The notes under the pieces: generated by a model
Database searches by the model: none
Seen by the model: only the letters and a program-made list of their open reading frames with translations
What the model was told of the DNA's origin: nothing
Program-made: the position numbers and the translations under genes
Shown here: piece by piece, positions 27,390-34,690 of the stretch
How the letters are laid out: each line of letters opens with the position of its first letter
How positions within the stretch are numbered: position 1 is the stretch's first letter
Assembly (NCBI GenBank): GCA_029260755.1
Contig: JAJDCQ010000070.1
Span: 58,358-122,357 of the forward strand
DNA from: Planctomycetota bacterium
Lineage (GTDB): Bacteria; Planctomycetota; J058; JAJDCQ01
DNA: 64,000 nucleotides
Direction: 5' to 3'

Positions 27390-28106
27390 CTACCGGGGCC
27401 CCTCCCGACTCCAGGCTATGCACGCCCCCCCGGTCTGCTTCGCGATGGACGACATCAACGGGACGCCTTTGCCTGTCCCCTCGGCAATCGCAATCGTGTG
27501 GATCGGGATGCCACGCTTCTTTGCGGTCGCGACAGTCGCGACGACCGCCTCGCCGGACGGCCCGAGGTGGACGCCGTCACTCACGAGGAGAATGCTCAAG
27601 TCCTCCTCGGGGTTCTTCACCGCCTCGTCGATCGCAATGCGCAGGTCCGTGTGACCCCCACACCCGACCTCGGCAGCCATCCACGCGGCGAGTTCCTCGA
27701 GCGCCTCGGAGTCGGGGAGTTGCGTCCAGGATGTGCGCCAAGGGGTGTTGAGTGGCTTCGAGCCCACGATCCGCTGGGGGCCACCCTGCGGCAGTCCCGG
27801 CCAAGGCGAATGCACGTTCTGGACTCGGAACGCGTAGACCTTCAGCAGCCCGTCGTCCGGGAACATCCCAAGGATCGTGAGCACCTCGCGCATCGCCTTC
27901 TCGAACGGAGCGCCACTCATCGAGCCCGTGGCGTCCATGCAGACGGCGAGGCGGTTTGTCATCGGGGCACCGACGCACACGATCTCGCGCGTCCACCCGT
28001 CGTCCACGGGGCGAGCCTCGGCGGTCGCCGGCGAGGCCCGCCCCACCGCTACGACGAGGGCGAGGGAGAAGAGGACTCCGACGAGAACACGACCGCTATA
28101 CGTCAC
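27390..28106 (-). CDS. exported von Willebrand factor A-domain protein
   Basis: 238 residues. GTG start at 28106 with AGGTAGG about 8 bp upstream. An N-terminal signal or anchor (about residues 5-28, VLVGVLFSLALVVAVG, then ATAEA) suggests export. The VWA domain shows the MIDAS loop DATGSMSG, the Thr-containing GHTDLRIAIDEAV and the third-loop Asp in LLVSDGVHLGPSG, so metal-dependent binding is plausible. A cysteine pair (IVCVG and AVCMD, or CGG later) may form a disulfide. It follows the small gene at 28111 by 4 bp, in an operon. An adhesion or surface-exclusion role is possible but unproven. Confidence 0.65.
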   Translation of the reverse strand: MTYSGRVLVGVLFSLALVVAVGRASPATAEARPVDDGWTREIVCVGAPMTNRLAVCMDATGSMSGAPFEKAMREVLTILGMFPDDGLLKVYAFRVQNVHSPWPGLPQGGPQRIVGSKPLNTPWRTSWTQLPDSEALEELAAWMAAEVGCGGHTDLRIAIDEAVKNPEEDLSILLVSDGVHLGPSGEAVVATVATAKKRGIPIHTIAIAEGTGKGVPLMSSIAKQTGGACIAWSREGPR

Positions 28107-28110
28107 GGGA

Positions 28111-28425
28111 TCACCTACCTTTCCGTCCTCCCGACCCGCGCCTTCGCGGACCGACAACCGTTACCTCGATGACGCTGGGCCACCAGATCACCGCGAGCTC
28201 AGACTTGATGTCGCCCTTCCCCGCGGAACACATCGCGAGGGTGAGCGTCTCCTGGTCCAGGTCACCGCAGCGCAAGCGGCGGTCCGACCGGAGCGAGACG
28301 ACCTCACCGTGTGTCTTGTTGACGACGAGAGGTGGCGCGTCGGCGGGTAGGTCGAGGGCGGCGAGGCCCGAGTCGACCCAGCGGACGATCACAGCGTCAC
28401 CGACCTTTGGCCGCTCGAGGCTCAT
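28111..28425 (-). CDS. hypothetical small phage-type protein
   Basis: 104 residues, unrecognised. A compact beta-rich domain (KVGDAVIVRWVDSG, HGEVVSLRSDRRLRCG, ELAVIWWPSVIEVTVVG) and a basic Gly/Arg tail. Its ATG overlaps the stop of the upstream phosphoesterase remnant (ATGA) and its stop lies 4 bp before the VWA gene, so the three are a tight minus-strand unit. Confidence 0.5.
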   Translation of the reverse strand: MSLERPKVGDAVIVRWVDSGLAALDLPADAPPLVVNKTHGEVVSLRSDRRLRCGDLDQETLTLAMCSAGKGDIKSELAVIWWPSVIEVTVVGPRRRGSGGRKGR

Positions 28426-28934
28426 CGGAGCACCTCGAGGTCAGACCATCCGGCCCGGTCGATCGTGAATGAGAGGGTCCCCGGGCGGACCGCGTGACGC
28501 TGTCCCACCGAGGGCGGCCCGCCGCCCGCCGCGAACCACTCGCTGCCACCCTCAAGCGACGGGCAGAGCAACCAGGTCTTCGGGCCGTCGGCGTGAATGT
28601 GCAGGTGGTGGTAGTGACCCGTGACGAGGATGTCTGCGTCACCGATCGGGTGGCGCATATCCGCCATGCGACGACGCCACGCGAGGGTCTTGCCCTGTGG
28701 CCCACCGCCGCCATGCGCCTGGTGACCGTGAGCGAGCCCGAGGATCTGGCCGAACACGTCGAGGGTGACCGTGAGGTCCTCCTCGGGCGTCACCCAGCGC
28801 ATCTGCTTGTCGTAGCCGGCTGCGTCGAGCACCTCCTGTGCCTGCTCGAAGATCGCCACATCATCGTTGTCACCGAAGCTCGTGAACGCCTTCCCGTTAC
28901 GAAGAGCGAGGCCGCCGATCTCCTCCAGGTGCAT
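28422..28934 (-). pseudogene. 5'-truncated metallophosphoesterase
   Basis: The C-terminal half of a calcineurin-like phosphoesterase of the kind carried by actinophages. Recognisable blocks are SFGDNDDVAIFEQ, GLAHGHQAHGGG and the metal-binding GHYHHLHIHADG, then CPSLEGGSEWF. The N-terminal metal ligands (the usual DxH and GD motifs) are missing. Homology begins near NGKAF at 28898, exactly where an excisionase-like frame starts on the other strand. An ATG at 28934 could still initiate a 170-residue product, but it would lack half the active site. Confidence 0.6.
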
Positions 28935-29081
28935 CCTTCGACGATCGACCGCTGGTCCATGCGACCCGACGTTGAGTTCCCAGCCGTTCGGATCGGCGGG
29001 CAGGTGCGGATCGACTGTCGCGAGATCGCGCGCGTCATCCGTTCTGGGCTCCACGTCCCGCCGGGCCCCACCAGCTCCTAG
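28890..29081 (+). pseudogene. excisionase-like helix-turn-helix remnant
   Basis: 63 codons encoding a MerR/excisionase-type DNA-binding domain: TKSEAADLLQVHPSTIDRW is the helix-turn-helix, followed by the wing FPAVRIGGQVRI and a closing helix. No ATG, GTG or TTG precedes it in frame within 80 bp (further upstream the frame is only the antisense of the phosphoesterase). The gene therefore appears to have lost its start. Its 3' end overlaps the convergent integrase 3' end by 47 bp. Such proteins steer tyrosine integrases towards excision. Confidence 0.6.
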
Positions 29082-30150
29082 TAACCTGCCGCGCTGACCG
29101 CGGAACCAGGTGCGAGTAGTAGCTGTGGGTCGTCTGGATGTGGCGGTGCCCGAGCCACTGACTGACAACGTCAATCGGCACACCAGCGAGGATCGCCTCC
29201 GAGGCGAACGTGTGTCGGAGGGTGTGGGTCGAGACCCATCGTGCCTTGAGGCCGATCGCCTTCAGGAGTCGCCCAAACCGCTCGGAGAGCCGTTGCGCGA
29301 CTAGATCGGGTCGCGACGCCCACGACTCGGGCGGGACGAGGACGAGGCTTGTGCGGCCTCTCCACGCATCGCGGTAGCGGTCGACGAGCTCGGGCGGGAG
29401 CTCGACCTGCTTCCGGCGCTTCGTCTTTGGCATGACCGCGTCGAGTAGCGGCGGTGATGCGTCCCAGAGGAAGTCCTCGTAGCGCAGCGCGGTCACTTCA
29501 CCGATGCGCGAGCCGGTGAAGCGGCACAACCAGACAGCGAGCTCGACGACGCGCCAGATCGGATCGAGACGACGCTCGGCGAGAGCGTCGAGGATCTGCG
29601 TCATCTCCTCTGGTGAGAAGTAGCGCGCACGCTCAGGCTCGTAGTTGTCGTCGTGTCGTGCGGATCGCGCCTGCGTCTTCACGATCGGGTTGATCCGATC
29701 CCAGAGCTCGGCGCGAATGGCCCAGGAGAAGAACGCGGAGATGATCGAGCGGTGCGTGTTGTGGGTCGCGGGGAGACCCTCAACGTCGTCGAGGTAGCCC
29801 GCGACATCGGGCGTCGTCAGCTCCTCGAGGCGCGTCCGGTCACGCCGCTCGAGCCAGCCGACGAAGCGATGGAGGACGAGATTGTAGACGCGCAGGGTCG
29901 ACGAGCGGACCTTACGACGGAGTGCTGAGCCTCGCTCGCACGCCTCGAGGTAGTCGTCGACGACGCGCCGAACGCTCGCAGCGTCATCGTCGCGGAAGGG
30001 GTCGCCGCCCTGGGCGAGCTCGGCGGCGCGGCGTAGCGCGAGCCGGCGGTCTTTCGTTCGGAGCGAAGCCTGCCGCTTCCCGAGCTGGACGTAGAACGTT
30101 CCGCCCTTCGATGCGCGGCGCCAGACGTTCGGCGTAGTTGATGGACCCAT
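29035..30150 (-). CDS. int: tyrosine recombinase / phage-type integrase
   Basis: 371 residues with an intact active site: Arg in FTGSRIGEVTALR, Lys in PKTKRRKQVELP, His-x-x-Arg in STHTLRHTFAS, His in LGHRHIQTTH and the nucleophile Tyr in HSYYSHL. The N-terminal part (about 1-60) is an arm-binding, basic domain, and residues 70-175 form the SAM-like core-binding domain. The ATG at 30150 is preceded by GGAGG at 7-11 bp. It sits 129 bp from core copy 2, the usual position beside an attachment site, and is the only recombinase of either element. Confidence 0.92.
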   Translation of the reverse strand: MGPSTTPNVWRRASKGGTFYVQLGKRQASLRTKDRRLALRRAAELAQGGDPFRDDDAASVRRVVDDYLEACERGSALRRKVRSSTLRVYNLVLHRFVGWLERRDRTRLEELTTPDVAGYLDDVEGLPATHNTHRSIISAFFSWAIRAELWDRINPIVKTQARSARHDDNYEPERARYFSPEEMTQILDALAERRLDPIWRVVELAVWLCRFTGSRIGEVTALRYEDFLWDASPPLLDAVMPKTKRRKQVELPPELVDRYRDAWRGRTSLVLVPPESWASRPDLVAQRLSERFGRLLKAIGLKARWVSTHTLRHTFASEAILAGVPIDVVSQWLGHRHIQTTHSYYSHLVPRSARQVTRSWWGPAGRGAQNG

Positions 30151-30166
30151 TCCAACCCTCCGATGG

Positions 30167-30271
30167 CTCTGCCCCTTGGGGGCAGAGGTGCTGCGTAGTG
30201 GTGCTGAACCACGCAGAACCCCGCCAACGCAAAGCGTTGGCCCATCGGTGTAAGTGGCCTGGGTGTCAGGC
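30167..30271. repeat. run of four hairpins upstream of int
   Basis: CTCTGCCCC-TTG-GGGGCAGAG (30167-30187); a bulged CTGC..GTGGT / ACCACGCAG stem (30191-30216); CCAACGC-AAA-GCGTTGG (30224-30240); GCCTG/CAGGC (30257-30271). Together with the post-core hairpin this is almost continuous secondary structure between int and the next gene. It could be a leader, tandem terminators insulating int, integrase arm sites, or a structured RNA. Confidence 0.55.
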
Positions 30272-30345
30272 TATCGAGTTCTCTTCCTCTTTTCTCATAA
30301 GAAGGCGGCCGCCCTTGCCAGCATTGGACTAAGGGGGGCGGGCCT
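30242..30345 (+). repeat. att-like core copy 2, junction of elements A and B
   Basis: The left part CCATCGGTGTAA..GTCAGG (30242-30270) matches the same blocks before core copy 3. The core TTCTCTTCCTCTTTTC (30279-30294) is identical to copy 1. The right part (GCCGCCCTTG, GACTAAGGG, imperfect GC stem, 30303-30345) matches what follows copy 1. It thus carries both element-end sequences, as expected where two elements meet. Confidence 0.65.
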
Positions 30346-30366
30346 GCGGGCGTGCCATCTCCGGAG

Positions 30367-30392
30367 CGCCATCATCAGGTACGATGATGGCG
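30367..30392. promoter_or_regulatory. operator-like palindrome
   Basis: Perfect 10-bp dyad CGCCATCATC-aggtac-GATGATGGCG. TACGAT inside it could be a -10 box for the gene at 30439, so a bound repressor would block transcription of the membrane-protein/Abi-alpha unit. Confidence 0.45.
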
Positions 30393-30438
30393 GCCGGTGG
30401 CCGGACTTCTACGATCGCCGTCGGCTTTCGGAGGAGCC

Positions 30439-31017
30439 ATGCCCCGCCGCCCTGCTCGTCGCCGCTCGTCCCCAGTCCCGCTGCCCCACTCGCCGCCCGC
30501 CCGGTCCAACGCGCCAGGCGTGGTCGCGCTCGCCGTTGGCGTCTTTCTTGGTGCCGGCGGGATCGTGGTCGCGCTACGGTCGGGGTCGGGGCCCCCGGAA
30601 CTCGTCGACGCCGTCGGAGGCGAACTCGAGTTTGAGCCCGGGATCCCGTCCGACGAGAAGCTCGACGAGATGGTGCGGATGTGGGTCGACAACCGGGTCC
30701 GCGCGTTCATCGATCCGATCGACGGGAGCACCGACGACGCCGGGTTGATTGAGCGCTCGCGCGAGGGGTTCGAGGCCGAGCTTAAGCCGAGAGCGGAGAA
30801 GTTGCGCCGCATTTTTTCGACGTCGCCGCCGACGTCGTCCGCTCGCAGCCCGGCTCCGAGCTCCGCCGTCACGCGATCGGCGAGCGGCTTTTCCGGCGCG
30901 TGATCGACGACTCGGACCTCTGGGCGAACCCCGACATCGGGACCGCCGAAGAGGCCCGGCCCAACTTCAAAAGAGCTCGCGAAGGGCTTCGGCCGCTCGT
31001 GGGATGCGACGCAGTAG
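30439..31017 (+). pseudogene. frame-disrupted membrane protein homologue (element B)
   Basis: Homologue of the product at 25595-26263. ATG at 30439 after GGAGGAG; one transmembrane helix (about residues 27-46); then a helical domain. Reading straight through gives a stop at 30903. Inserting one base in the T6 run (30812-30817) and removing one from the A4 run (30969-30972) restores a 193-codon frame. That frame continues FFDVAADVVRSQPG, RRHAIGERLFRRVIDDSDLW, NFKELAKGFGRSWDATQ and ends at TAG 31015. The stop then lies 12 bp before the Abi-alpha gene. The two indels compensate, so either the gene is decayed, the runs are sequencing errors, or slippage occurs. Confidence 0.65.
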
Positions 31018-31029
31018 CAGGAGGACTAA

Positions 31030-31845
31030 ATGGCAGACGACAAGTCGAAACTCATGGGCGACGATCCATTCGGCCTCCGGACGACGGCCGAGATGACGAA
31101 GGCTCTCGCGGAGGCGGGCATCGTCGAGGTGCACGCGTTCCTTGAGCGGATCTGCTACCCCGCCGCTGTCGAGCTTGGGCTTCTGGCCGCGGACACCGTC
31201 AAGCACTGGCGGATGAAGAACGCCGCGAATGTGTTCCGACAGGGTCAAGAGAAACTCCAGGCCGCCGGCGCGCCGGAGGACGTGAAGGCCGATTTGAGAA
31301 TCGGCTGCGCGATCCTCGAGAAGTCTTCGTGGATCGACGATGAGACTCTCCAGGATCTCTGGGCCGGCCTCCTCAGCGAGTCCTGTAGCGAGGACGGCTC
31401 CGACGATTCGAACCTCGTCTTTGTGGATCTACTGGACGGACTCACGAAGGGCCAAGCGCGCATTCTGGGGTACGCGTGCAAGAAGGTGACGGTGCATGCG
31501 AAACTCGCAGGCACCGAGGAGACTGGAACTGGCTACCTGATCGCTTCGGAGAGCTACTTCGCCGCGCCGGTCGAGGAGTGGCTCGGGGCCGCCGGGCACT
31601 CCAGTATCGAGCGGCTCGACTGCGAATTCGACGACCTGCGACGACGCGAGTTGATCGAGGGAGGATTCTTCATCGATCGGGGGAGCGTGCACAACGGTCG
31701 TCCCAGGGTCGCGCCGACGCCCTTGGCGCTCACGCTCATCGCTCGGTGCAGCGGAAAGCGGGTCTCGCCCTACGAGTACTACGGCCTCTCCGACGAGCCG
31801 AACGCCGCCGAGCCTTCTCGGGACGGGAAGCCGCTAGGGGACTGA
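31030..31845 (+). CDS. Abi-alpha / DUF4393-like protein, candidate phage defence
   Basis: 271 residues. The central part (WRMKNAANVFRQGQEKLQAAG, ILEKSSWIDDETLQDLWAGLL) follows the Abi-alpha (DUF4393) pattern: a helical region, then 'DDEELQDRWANLL'-type helices. The C-terminal half is probably a winged-helix-like or alpha/beta sensor region (LTKGQARILGYACKKV, FDDLRRRELIEGGF). Abi-alpha proteins are named for abortive infection; the mechanism is unproven. CAGGAGGA lies 4-11 bp before the ATG. It is followed by a small membrane gene and a coiled-coil zinc-ribbon gene with short gaps, so it may be one module of a multi-gene system. Confidence 0.65.
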   Translation: MADDKSKLMGDDPFGLRTTAEMTKALAEAGIVEVHAFLERICYPAAVELGLLAADTVKHWRMKNAANVFRQGQEKLQAAGAPEDVKADLRIGCAILEKSSWIDDETLQDLWAGLLSESCSEDGSDDSNLVFVDLLDGLTKGQARILGYACKKVTVHAKLAGTEETGTGYLIASESYFAAPVEEWLGAAGHSSIERLDCEFDDLRRRELIEGGFFIDRGSVHNGRPRVAPTPLALTLIARCSGKRVSPYEYYGLSDEPNAAEPSRDGKPLGD

Positions 31846-31852
31846 TCGATCA

Positions 31853-32107
31853 ATGACGAAGGCGCTGACGGTTCTCTTCTGCGCTGTGATCTACACGTTC
31901 GTCCCCTTTGTGATTACGATCGTCGCCTACGACAAGGGCGCCCCGACGCTCGTCTTCGTCTTCGTGCTGGTCACTGTGGGGGCTCTGTGGTGGGGCGTGA
32001 CGGACGGGATCGAGTGGGCGACGCACGAACGAGTGGACGACCATCGCTGCGCTTCGGTGTCTTCTCCTCGTGGAACAGAAGCTGAGTCGAGTCAGGAAGA
32101 GGATTGA
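31853..32107 (+). CDS. small two-helix membrane protein
   Basis: 84 residues. Two hydrophobic helices (about 5-25 and 31-51) joined by a short YDKGAP turn, then an acidic, Ser-rich cytosolic tail. It starts 7 bp after the Abi-alpha stop and ends 1 bp before the next gene. Unrecognised. Small two-helix proteins next to Abi-type genes are often the membrane effector, but that role is inferred from position only. Confidence 0.55.
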   Translation: MTKALTVLFCAVIYTFVPFVITIVAYDKGAPTLVFVFVLVTVGALWWGVTDGIEWATHERVDDHRCASVSSPRGTEAESSQEED

Positions 32108-32108
32108 G

Positions 32109-32723
32109 ATGGCCGGAATCGTCGAGATGGTGACCGTCGCTGTGGGTGTCGCGAAGGGGGCGAAGGAGCTCCGCGATCTCCTTCGGGGGATTCGGGAGAA
32201 AGCCAAGCAGATCAGGAACGAGGAGGCGCGTCAGCTCGCCTTGGACTTCGTCGCCGAGGCGATGGACAAGACCGATGAGGTGAAGGATCAGCTCGACGAG
32301 CTCAAGGACACGGTCCGCGACGCATCGGAGAAAATCCGCGAGCTCGAGAGACAGCTTGAGTTCAACGGGAAGATCGCCCGATCCCTAAACGTGGTCTGGG
32401 TGCTCGGCGACCGCCTTCCATGCTGCGGTCGGTGCCTTGATACGGAGGGGCGGCGGGTGACTCTTCGGCGGGAGGCCAAGGGCGGGGGCAAGATGAAGCT
32501 CTCCTGCGAGGCCTGCAAGATGGCGGTTCAGCTTGAGGGCGCCGACTATGACGCGCTCTCGGGAGCCGCGGCCGAGTCCAAGACGGTCGACGAGCTCGCT
32601 GAGACCGCGGCGAGGGTGGAGAGTCAGCGAAACGCAGAGAAGATGAGCCAGCCTCCGCGCGAGAGCGGGCTGCGGGCGTTCAGCCGGCAGTCTGACCCGG
32701 ACCGCTACCCTCAGCGAAGGTAG
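32109..32723 (+). CDS. coiled-coil zinc-ribbon protein
   Basis: 204 residues. An amphipathic N-terminal helix, a long coiled coil (about 25-95, DELKDTVRDASEKIRELERQLEF), then a C-terminal ribbon with two cysteine pairs (LPCCGRCLDTEG and LSCEACKMAV). It resembles the small coiled-coil/CxxC proteins widespread on mobile elements and beside defence genes; the family was not fixed. Its ATG follows the preceding stop by 1 bp, with GAAGAGG at 7-13 bp. Third gene of the Abi-alpha unit, the last 40 residues disordered. Confidence 0.6.
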   Translation: MAGIVEMVTVAVGVAKGAKELRDLLRGIREKAKQIRNEEARQLALDFVAEAMDKTDEVKDQLDELKDTVRDASEKIRELERQLEFNGKIARSLNVVWVLGDRLPCCGRCLDTEGRRVTLRREAKGGGKMKLSCEACKMAVQLEGADYDALSGAAAESKTVDELAETAARVESQRNAEKMSQPPRESGLRAFSRQSDPDRYPQRR

Positions 32724-32744
32724 CCCCGTCCCTCCCCCCGGGCG

Positions 32745-33075
32745 GTCTCGTCTCGCCCGCTCGCGGTGGATGAGCTCGCTCGTGAGCCAGTACCCGGGGC
32801 CGTCGACGCGGTTGTCGCGCTTCGTGGCGTTCTCCTCGCGGGAGAGCTTCACGCATGCCATCGCGCGGGCGTCACGTGCCAGCCGAAGAGCGACGACCAC
32901 ATCCCTGCGATCCGGCCGAAGTCGTCAAGGGGGTGCCCGTAGCTCGCGCCGCGGTCGCCATTGACGAGGCGCTGCGCTTCCTCGAGGATCGGCTCGTAGT
33001 CCTCGACGACGAGCTCGAGGGCTCCCCTCGAGGCTAGACGCTCCGCCCCGTCTCGCGGGCGAGGCGCACCTCGAG
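32745..33075 (-). pseudogene. degraded DUF4406-DUF6378 gene
   Basis: A relative of the gene at 26241-26867, broken in several places. LEVRLARETGRSV runs into a stop. After a frameshift come ELVVEDYEPILEEAQRLV and GASYGHPLDDFGRIAGMWSSLFG. After another come ACVKLSREENATKRDNRVDGPGYW and the ELIHRERARR end. The N-terminal third is absent. The order and identity with the intact copy leave little doubt about its origin. Confidence 0.75.
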
Positions 33076-33300
33076 TTAAATCGACTCAATCGGGTCGACG
33101 GTGCTTGATCGAAGGCTCTGCACCGAGTCCCGGCGCTGGCAGCGAATCGAGCAGTTACACAGCGCGTGGTGATTACTGTCGCGTAACCTACTACATATAG
33201 GGCTAGTTAGGCAGTCAAATACTATCACCAGATAAGTATTGATGGACGTCGCGCTCCTCGATAACCTGTTGGCCAGACATCATTTACGGAGGAGGGAATC
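33076..33300. promoter_or_regulatory. AT-rich upstream region with small dyad
   Basis: The most AT-rich stretch noticed in the window, with an AATACT/AGTATT dyad (33218-33240). A plausible promoter/operator zone for the gene at 33301, but no single promoter stands out. Confidence 0.3.
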
Positions 33301-33738
33301 ATGGCTCCCAAGCGATCAACCGGTCCTTTCATCACGTACTCCTGCATCTGCGAGAAGATTCTGCAGGAGAAAGACGGCGTTACGAGCCTGATTCGAGTCG
33401 TGGATCGCTTCGTGATGACGGGCAAGGGCAAGGACGCGCCGAAGGACATGCCCGAGGCCGCGATCGCGTTCAACCTGGCGCTCGCCTTCAAGGCCGGAGA
33501 GGCCCGCGGAAAGCACACGATCACGATTACGTCGGAGACCCCGGCGGGGGGCGAGTGGTTTCCGAAGCAAGACTACCCCGCGCTCTTTGAGTCCGAAGAC
33601 CGCGGCGTGAACTTGCAGATTGGCGTTCAGGCGAAGGTCAAGCTCGAGGGCGTTTACTGGATCGACGTCCTGCTCGACCGAACGCAACTACTCACGCGGA
33701 TGCCGCTTCGGATCATGTATCAGACAAAGCCGGCGTGA
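33301..33738 (+). CDS. DUF6941-like protein
   Basis: 145 residues, beta-rich, with a start that resembles DUF6941 as remembered: ITYSCICEKILQEKDGVTSLIRVVDRF, then strand-rich KHTITITSETPAGG and VKLEGVYWIDVLLD. The function of that family is unknown. ACGGAGGAGGG sits 5-15 bp before the ATG, a very strong ribosome site. The last 26 bp overlap a convergent gene. It lies downstream of the AT-rich region, so it probably has its own promoter. Confidence 0.6.
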   Translation: MAPKRSTGPFITYSCICEKILQEKDGVTSLIRVVDRFVMTGKGKDAPKDMPEAAIAFNLALAFKAGEARGKHTITITSETPAGGEWFPKQDYPALFESEDRGVNLQIGVQAKVKLEGVYWIDVLLDRTQLLTRMPLRIMYQTKPA

Positions 33739-34084
33739 GTCCGGAATCGCAGTTGATGTAGCCGGTCTCGAACGGATCGGGCTCGAATCCAGTGACCTCG
33801 TTTCCGGCGGTCACGAGGCGGTCGCTGGTTCCGCCCTTCGGCCCTTCGTCGGCGCCGTAGGCCTGTTCCCGCAGGAAACCACGTAGGTCTTTTCCGAGTT
33901 CGTCAGAACTGATATCGCCAGCGTCGTGCTCGGCGATCGACAAGATGACGTCGTGCCCTATCGAGCCGATAGTGTCGGCGCTTGTATTGAGCACGTAGCC
34001 ATGGAGGTCCGCGAGAGTGATCTTGTTCTCGATGTAATCGAGAATCTTCTCGCGGATGGGGATGTCGGTTTCGAGGTTACTCAT
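33713..34084 (-). CDS. hypothetical small acidic protein
   Basis: 123 residues, unrecognised. The N-terminal half (IREKILDYIENKITLADLHGYVLN, DVILSIAEHDAGDISSDELGKDLRGFL) is an all-helical acidic domain resembling small immunity or anti-toxin folds. The C-terminus is disordered. GGGAGAG sits 4-10 bp before the ATG. Its start codon shares CATG with the divergent gene at 34083, so each gene's ribosome site lies inside the other's coding sequence. Confidence 0.5.
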   Translation of the reverse strand: MSNLETDIPIREKILDYIENKITLADLHGYVLNTSADTIGSIGHDVILSIAEHDAGDISSDELGKDLRGFLREQAYGADEGPKGGTSDRLVTAGNEVTGFEPDPFETGYINCDSGLTPALSDT

Positions 34085-34394
34085 GGCTCTCCCGAAAAGG
34101 CAGGTGGGGGCGACTGAGCTTCGTGACCGATTCAACGCCGCGGGGCTCGATGATCGCGACGATGTCACGATCGAGGTCTCAAAGGACCGACCGTGTCGGC
34201 GACCCCATCATGAGCCGCTAGGGACGCGCAGTCAACTTATAGCGTACAAAGGCCCCGACGGTAAAGTCTTAGCCCTGGCGCACCGCTACCTTCGGCCTAA
34301 CGGCAAGATCGGCGCGTCGGGTAAACCTGACCCCAAGTACTTTGTTGATCATGAAAACGGCGAGATCCTCGTCCTCCGACTCCCCCAGCGCTGA
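34083..34394 (+). CDS. hypothetical small basic protein
   Basis: 103 residues. The N-terminal part is charged and helical (LRDRFNAAGLDDRDDVTIEVSKDRPCRR). The C-terminal part is beta-rich (SQLIAYKGPDGKVLALAHRYLRPNGKIGASGKPDPKYF), resembling small nuclease- or toxin-like folds, though no catalytic set was assigned. CGAGG lies 7-11 bp before the ATG. With its divergent acidic neighbour it could be a toxin and antitoxin-like pair; this is inference from charge and position alone. Confidence 0.45.
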   Translation: MALPKRQVGATELRDRFNAAGLDDRDDVTIEVSKDRPCRRPHHEPLGTRSQLIAYKGPDGKVLALAHRYLRPNGKIGASGKPDPKYFVDHENGEILVLRLPQR

Positions 34395-34690
34395 CTCACC
34401 CCGGCCTCGACCCCGCGCCTCGAGTTTGGCGTCCCGCTCGGCGTTCTTGCGCCGCTGGCGGAGGTAGTGGAGAGGTGGGACCGGGCCTCGCCCCGCATCC
34501 CCTCGGGCGCCAGGGGTACTACACCCGTACTCGCAGCAGGTCGGCGGACCCTTGGCGAGCGGCGCCGCCCTACGAGACGGTCGAGGAAGTCTGCGGCGAC
34601 GAAGGCGACGAGGATCGCCGCAAGCGAGCCGATCGCGACGTGAGTCTTTCCCTTTCTGCGTGGTCCATCGGCGTAACTGTTGTCGGAGTC
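34349..34690 (-). other. possible decayed membrane-protein gene
   Basis: A minus-strand frame with one convincing hydrophobic helix (HVAIGSLAAILVAFVAADFL), but no start codon before core copy 3. The more protein-like C-terminal part (LHYLRQRRKNAERDAKLEARG) is in a different frame. Probably a broken gene at the right end of element B. Confidence 0.25.

Larger units (their letters stand above)
25460..30278. mobile_element. integrative element A (autonomous, 4.8 kb)
   Basis: Bounded by att-like cores at 25460 and 30279. Contents: a membrane protein family shared with element B, a DUF4406-DUF6378 phage protein, a small beta-rich protein, a VWA protein operon, a truncated phosphoesterase, an excisionase-like remnant and a complete tyrosine integrase whose start is 129 bp from the right core. 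Codon use and base composition are visibly less GC-biased than in the flanking genes. Whether it can still excise is unknown. Confidence 0.65.

Noticed and set aside
30812..30817. programmed -1 frameshift in the membrane-protein homologue
   Set aside because: T6 is not a standard slippery heptamer in this frame, and a second compensating indel at A4 makes decay or sequencing error likelier.
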